Positions 60,342 through 64,000 of a stretch of 64,000 nucleotides of DNA are shown here, one piece after another; within the stretch, counting starts at the first letter, position 1; each line of letters begins with the position of its first letter. This DNA comes from Blastococcus sp. TF02A-26 (GTDB lineage Bacteria > Actinomycetota > Actinomycetes > Mycobacteriales > Geodermatophilaceae). The position numbers and the translations under genes were made by a program. The DNA is taken from positions 62,001 through 126,000 of the forward strand of contig NZ_QOHG01000009.1 of NCBI RefSeq assembly GCF_003319125.1. Reading direction: 5' to 3'. A model generated the notes under the pieces. That model was not told the origin of the DNA. It did no database searches and saw only the letters and a list, made by a program, of their open reading frames with translations.

Positions 60342-60782
60342 GTGTTCGACTCGATCGGCTGGGGCGAGATCGTCGTCCTCGCGCTGGCCGCGTTGTTCAT
60401 CTTCGGTCCCGAGCGGCTGCCGCACCTGGCCAAGGACGCCGCGGCCGGGCTGAAGAAGCTCCGCGGCGCCATCACCGGCGTCCGGTCCCAGATGGACGAG
60501 TCGCTGGGCGAGGACCTCGCCGGGCTGCGCGACCTCGACCTGCGCAAGTACCACCCGAAGACGTTCATCCGGGACCAGCTGCTCGCCGACGACGACGCCC
60601 CGCCGGTGCGCCGCGGCACCGCCGACGGCAACGGCTCCGGTGGGCTGGCCAGGGAGACCGCCGGGGCGACGGCGGCCGGTGCCGGGCTCACCCCCGGGCG
60701 GCGCGCGCTGGCCGCCCGGCAGGCCGCCGCCCGCCCCCGCGACGCCGGCACACCCCCGCCCTTCGACGTCGACGCCACCTGA
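60342..60782 (+). CDS. tatB: Sec-independent translocase protein TatB
   Basis: Component of the twin-arginine export system; 146 residues. The short N-terminal membrane helix FDSIGWGEIVVLALAALFIFGPERLP with the conserved E at position 8 and the FGPERLP hinge, followed by an amphipathic helix (KDAAAGLKKLRGAITGVRSQ), is the TatB pattern. GTG start with GGGAG upstream; TACGCT at 60293-60298 is a likely -10. It would help export PhoX among others. Confidence 0.93.
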   Translation: MFDSIGWGEIVVLALAALFIFGPERLPHLAKDAAAGLKKLRGAITGVRSQMDESLGEDLAGLRDLDLRKYHPKTFIRDQLLADDDAPPVRRGTADGNGSGGLARETAGATAAGAGLTPGRRALAARQAAARPRDAGTPPPFDVDAT

Positions 60783-60949
60783 CGCGACGCGGGGGCCGGA
60801 GGCCGTGACATCGCGGTCCTCCGGACCGCACCGCGGCCAGGTGCCGTCCCCGGCTGAGCTGAGCCCTACCGTCGCCCCCGGCGAGGACCCTCCGGGCCCG
60901 TCACCGGGCACGACGACCGCAGGCGCGCGTCCCCCACTCCGCAGGAACG

Positions 60950-60986
60950 CGAGAGGCCCGGTCCCGCGCGGGGACCGGGCCTCTCG
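60950..60986. terminator. Convergent terminator hairpin between tatB and mrp
   Basis: Perfect 16-bp inverted repeat (60950-60965 and 60971-60986) around a 5-nt GCGCG loop. The rest of the 217-bp gap shows nothing else I can identify. Confidence 0.8.
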
Positions 60987-60999
60987 GGCGTTCAGCAGG

Positions 61000-62151
61000 T
61001 CAGTGCTTGACCGGGGTCAGACCCAGGGACATGCCGGACAGGCCGCGCTGGCGGACGGCGAGGGAGTCGGCGACCTTCTCCAGCGCCTTCGCGGCGGGGG
61101 AGTCGGGCTCGGCGAGCACGATCGGGGCGCCGCTGTCGCCGGCCTCGCGCAGCCGGGTGTCGAGCGGGATCTGACCCAGCAGCGGCACGCGGGCGCCGAG
61201 GGTCTTGGTGAGCGCGTCGGAGACGGCCTCGCCACCGCCGGCGCCGAACACCTCCATGCGGGAGCCGTCGGGCAGGTCCAGCCACGACATGTTCTCCACG
61301 ACGCCGACCACCTGCTGGTGGGTCTGCGTGGCGATCGCGCCGGCCCGCTCGGCCACCTCGGCGGCGGCCAGCTGCGGCGTCGTCACCACGAGGATCTCGG
61401 CGTTGGGCACCAGCTGGGCCACCGAGATCGCGACGTCACCGGTTCCCGGCGGGAGGTCCATGAGCAGGACGTCGAGGTCACCCCACCACACGTCGGCGAG
61501 GAACTGCTGCAGCGCGCGGTGCAGCATCGGCCCGCGCCACACGACCGGGGTGTTGCCCGGGGTGAACATGCCGATCGAGATGACCTTCACGCCGTAGGAC
61601 TGCGGCGGCATGATCATGTTGTCGACCTGCGTCGGCTTGTCGTCCACGCCGAGCATGCGCGGCACCGAGTGGCCGTAGATGTCGGCGTCGACCACGCCGA
61701 CGGACAGGCCGCGCTTGGCCAGCGCGGCGGCCAGGTTCACCGTCACGCTGGACTTGCCGACGCCGCCCTTGCCGGACGCGACCGCGTAGACGCGGGTCAG
61801 CGAGCCGGGCTGGGCGAAGGGGATGACCGGGTCGGCGGCGTCGGACCCGCGGACGACCTTGCGGAGCTCGGCGCGCTGCTCGTCGTTCATGACGTCGAGC
61901 ACCACCTGCACCGAGGTCACGCCGGCGACGGCGCCGACGGCCTGGGTCACGCGGTTGGTGATCGTCTCGCGCATGGGGCAGCCGGCGACGGTCAGGTAGA
62001 CCTCGACGCGGACGGCGCCGTCCGCGCCGATCTGCACGTCCTTGAGCATGCCGAGGTCGGTGATGGGCCGGTTGATCTCCGGGTCCTGGACGGTGGCCAG
62101 GGCGGCGTTGATCGCGTCGAGCGCCGGCTGACCGGTCAGGGTGTCGGACAT
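61000..62151 (-). CDS. mrp: Mrp/ApbC family iron-sulfur carrier ATPase
   Basis: A 383-residue cytosolic P-loop protein that inserts or carries Fe-S clusters. An N-terminal MIP18/DUF59 domain (AINAALATVQDPEINRPITDLGMLKDV... VAGCPMRETI) precedes the ATPase: VASGKGGVGKSSVTVNLAAAL (deviant Walker A), DADIYGHSVPRML, and LLMDLPPGTGDVAISV. The usual C-terminal CxxC of many ApbC proteins is not visible, as in mycobacterial Mrp. ATG at 62151. It matches the Rv1229c position. Confidence 0.94.
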   Translation of the reverse strand: MSDTLTGQPALDAINAALATVQDPEINRPITDLGMLKDVQIGADGAVRVEVYLTVAGCPMRETITNRVTQAVGAVAGVTSVQVVLDVMNDEQRAELRKVVRGSDAADPVIPFAQPGSLTRVYAVASGKGGVGKSSVTVNLAAALAKRGLSVGVVDADIYGHSVPRMLGVDDKPTQVDNMIMPPQSYGVKVISIGMFTPGNTPVVWRGPMLHRALQQFLADVWWGDLDVLLMDLPPGTGDVAISVAQLVPNAEILVVTTPQLAAAEVAERAGAIATQTHQQVVGVVENMSWLDLPDGSRMEVFGAGGGEAVSDALTKTLGARVPLLGQIPLDTRLREAGDSGAPIVLAEPDSPAAKALEKVADSLAVRQRGLSGMSLGLTPVKH

Positions 62152-62307
62152 CGGGATGTGTGTCTCCTTCGACGGGGCACCCGTTCCGGCCTCCGGGCCT
62201 CGGCGCCACCTGCGCACACGGGTCTTCAGCCACTGTACGGCGGCGCGTGCGGCAGGCCTGCCGCCGCCGGGGTGATCTGCTGCTCAGCGGCTGCCATGCT
62301 CGCCGGC

Positions 62308-62817
62308 ATGAGCAGCGCTGACGAGGTCGTGCCCGACGACGCCGAGCGGATCGAGGTCTCCCGCTTCGTGCCCGCCTCCCCGGCCGAGGTGTTCGCCGTC
62401 CTCCGCGATCCCCAGGGCCACGTCGACATCGACGCCTCCGGGATGCTGATGGACGCGGAGGGCGAGCCGGTCTCGGCCGTCGGCGACCGCTTCCTCGTGC
62501 ACATGGACCGGGAGGCGCTGGGCGACCTGCCGATGGGGAAGTACGACGTCGAGGTGGTCATCACCGTCTTCGAGGCGGAGCGGGAGATCGCCTGGACCAT
62601 CGAGGGCACGGTCCGCCCGCCGCTGCAGCACGTGTACGGCTACCGGCTCGAGCCCGTCGACGGCGGCACCCGGGTCACCTCGTACTACGACTGGTCGAAC
62701 CTGCGGCAGGACTACCGCGCGTTCCTGACCTTCCCGATCGTCCCGGAGTCCGCGCTCAAGGGGACGCTGGGGATCCTCGACCGGACCGTGCGCCGGCGCA
62801 GGTCGCGGTCCGCCTAA
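62308..62817 (+). CDS. SRPBCC (polyketide cyclase/dehydrase-type) protein
   Basis: A 169-residue START-like protein: RIEVSRFVPASPAEVFAVLRDPQGHVDIDASGML opens a ligand-pocket domain and RVTSYYDWSNLRQDYRAFLTFPIVPESAL closes it. The ligand is unknown. CATGCT at 62295-62300 ends 7 nt before the ATG at 62308, suggesting a leaderless mRNA. An ATG four codons upstream is an alternative start. Confidence 0.82.
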   Translation: MSSADEVVPDDAERIEVSRFVPASPAEVFAVLRDPQGHVDIDASGMLMDAEGEPVSAVGDRFLVHMDREALGDLPMGKYDVEVVITVFEAEREIAWTIEGTVRPPLQHVYGYRLEPVDGGTRVTSYYDWSNLRQDYRAFLTFPIVPESALKGTLGILDRTVRRRRSRSA

Positions 62818-62828
62818 CCTCGGGCACC

Positions 62829-63527
62829 GTGCCCGATCCCGCCCGCGCCGCCGTCCTCCGCGACGCCATCGGGCTGGGGGCGGCGGTCGGCCTCTACGGC
62901 GTCGCGTTCGGTGCAGCCGCCGCAGCGGCCGGGCTGGACGCCTGGCAGGCGCTGGTCATGTCGCTGCTGATGTTCACGGGCGCCTCGCAGTTCGCCCTGG
63001 TGGGTGTGCTCGGCTCGGGGGGCAGCGCGCTGGCGGCCGCGGGCAGCGCGCTGCTGCTCGGCACGCGCAACACCGTCTACGGCGTCCGGCTCGTGCCGCT
63101 GCTGCGGCCGCGCGGCGTGGTCCGCCGGATGGGCACGGCGCACTGGGTCATCGACGAGACGACGGCGATGGCGGTGGCCGCTCCGGAGACCCGGCTGGCC
63201 CGCGTCGCCTTCCTCGCCACCGGCGCCAGCGTCTACGTGCTCTGGAACGCCACCACCGTCGTCGGGGCGCTGGGCTCGGCGGCGCTGGGGGAGACCGCGC
63301 AGGCGGCGCTGGACGCCGTCGTCCCGGCCGCCTTCCTCGCGCTGCTGTGGCCGCGGTTGCGCCGTCCGTTCGCCGAGCCGGCCGTGCAGCGCCGGGTCGC
63401 CCTGGGTGGCGCGGTCGTCGCGCTGGCGCTGACGCCGTTCGTGCCGGCGGGCGTGCAGGTGATCGCGGCGGTCGTCGCGGTGGCGCTGGCCGGCCGGCCC
63501 CGCCCCCGGGCCGAGGCGGCGGCATGA
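62829..63527 (+). CDS. AzlC family branched-chain amino acid exporter subunit
   Basis: A 232-residue membrane protein of the AzlC family. GVAFGAAAAAAGLDAWQALVMSLLMFTGASQFALVGVL and NTVYGVRLVPLLRP are typical, with about seven transmembrane segments. Together with the AzlD-like protein it forms a two-component exporter of branched-chain amino acids or related compounds. TAACCT at 62815-62820 ends 8 nt before the GTG. It overlaps azlD by four bases (ATGA). Confidence 0.9.
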   Translation: MPDPARAAVLRDAIGLGAAVGLYGVAFGAAAAAAGLDAWQALVMSLLMFTGASQFALVGVLGSGGSALAAAGSALLLGTRNTVYGVRLVPLLRPRGVVRRMGTAHWVIDETTAMAVAAPETRLARVAFLATGASVYVLWNATTVVGALGSAALGETAQAALDAVVPAAFLALLWPRLRRPFAEPAVQRRVALGGAVVALALTPFVPAGVQVIAAVVAVALAGRPRPRAEAAA

Positions 63528-63838
63528 GCGACGACACGCTCTGGGTGCTGGTCGTCGGTGCCTCGCTCGGCTGCTACCTGCTGAAGCTCGCCGGGCTGTC
63601 GGTGCCGGCTCCGTGGGTGGAGCAGCCCTGGGTGGCCCGCGTCGTCGACTTCGTGCCGGCGGCGCTGCTGGCCGCGCTGGTCGCCGTCCAGGCGGCGACG
63701 GCGGACCAGCGCCTGGTGATCGACGGCCGGCTGGCGGGCCTGTCGGTGGCCGCCCTGGCCCTGGCCCTGCGGGCGCCGTTCATCGTGGTCCTCGTGCTGG
63801 CCGGCGGCACCGGGGCGGTGGTCCACCTCCTCGCCTGA
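63524..63838 (+). CDS. AzlD domain protein
   Basis: A 104-residue small membrane protein with three hydrophobic segments, the AzlD half of the AzlC/AzlD exporter. LLKLAGLSVPAPWVEQPWVARVVDFVPAALLAALV is characteristic. The ATG at 63524 overlaps the azlC stop. It ends 2 bases before the convergent Clp-N gene. Confidence 0.88.
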   Translation: MSDDTLWVLVVGASLGCYLLKLAGLSVPAPWVEQPWVARVVDFVPAALLAALVAVQAATADQRLVIDGRLAGLSVAALALALRAPFIVVLVLAGGTGAVVHLLA

Positions 63839-63840
63839 GC

Positions 63841-64000
63841 TCAGGCCGGGACGCCGCCCTCGACCCGGGCCGCCGCGAGCACCTGGTCGCGCTCGATCCC
63901 GAGCCGGCGGAGCGCGCGGGCCGCCGTGCCCCGCTCCAGCTCCGCGGCGGCGGCGACGACGTGGGCGCCACGCAGCCCGGCCGGGGTCGCGGAGCGGGAC
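63841..64000 (-). CDS. C-terminal end of a Clp N-terminal-domain protein (partial)
   Basis: The last 53 codons are in the window; the gene continues past the right edge. The residues end AGLRGAHVVAAAAELERGTAARALRRLGIERDQVLAAARVEGGVPA, matching the end of a Clp-N repeat (..AARALRRLGID...), as in the short ClpC-like adaptor proteins of actinobacteria. There is no room for an ATPase module after this point, so this is a stand-alone Clp-N protein rather than ClpC. Confidence 0.55.
   Translation of the reverse strand, partial: SRSATPAGLRGAHVVAAAAELERGTAARALRRLGIERDQVLAAARVEGGVPA

Noticed and set aside
1-64000. Search for CRISPR arrays, tRNA or rRNA genes, insertion sequences and phage genes
   Set aside because: No regularly spaced repeats, no tRNA cloverleaf or rRNA motif, and no transposase or integrase sequence was found by reading.

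Overview
The window is very GC-rich (by eye well above 70 %), gene-dense DNA from an actinobacterium. mshB (mycothiol synthesis), the succinylase lysine/DAP branch (dapC, dapD, dapE), glgM-glgC, sigE-rseA-htrA-tatB, the frequent GTG starts and many four-base stop/start overlaps all fit Actinomycetota. A member of the Geodermatophilaceae or a near relative is my inference; no rRNA or tRNA gene is present to settle it. I see no insertion sequence, phage gene, integrase or CRISPR array.

Layout. 1-10.97 kb: end of a reductase gene, a lipoprotein M1 peptidase, an acetyltransferase, a large catalase facing a formate/nitrite-type channel, an ABC exporter pair, a beta-lactamase-fold hydrolase, small DUF proteins and a HipA-like kinase coupled to DUF3037. 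11-18.3 kb: a Tat-exported PhoX phosphatase behind a PHO-box-like repeat, a pterin dehydratase, a sulfate-assimilation group (Rrf2 regulator, APS kinase, cysteine-type leader peptide, sulfite reductase, a 59-residue zinc-ribbon protein, APS reductase), a START-like/Nudix fusion and CsbD. 18.6-24.5 kb: a complete peptide-type ABC importer operon. 24.5-36.5 kb: a core block collinear with Mycobacterium tuberculosis Rv1170-Rv1211 (mshB, membrane protein, ferredoxin, dapC, dapD, dapE, LOG, DivIVA-like, tag, DUF3117). 36.6-53.5 kb: accessory DNA splitting that core: pepA, an unrecognised 486-residue protein, a decayed DinB gene, a TetR/acyl-CoA ligase/crotonase module, a CrtI-like oxidoreductase, a signalling cluster (two PP2C phosphatases, GAF-ANTAR, a membrane protein, a spore-photoproduct-lyase homologue) and a cobalamin-riboswitch-controlled B12 importer. 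53.5-62.2 kb: the core resumes (glgM, glgC, methyltransferase, sigE-rseA-htrA-tatB, mrp). 62.3-64 kb: a START-like protein, AzlC/AzlD and the end of a Clp-N protein.

Regulation is the most informative part of the sequence. Three promoters match the SigB/SigF consensus (catalase, the facing channel gene, csbD). sigE appears to have an ECF promoter placed so that its transcript begins on an upstream GTG, and a second -10 element that begins on an internal GTG. About ten other genes have a -10 hexamer 6-10 nt before the start codon, suggesting leaderless mRNAs. A PHO box, a cysteine leader peptide, a B12 riboswitch, a near-perfect TetR operator and several long terminator hairpins are visible. 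Three genes (htrA, dapC, pepA) seem best explained by CTG start codons.
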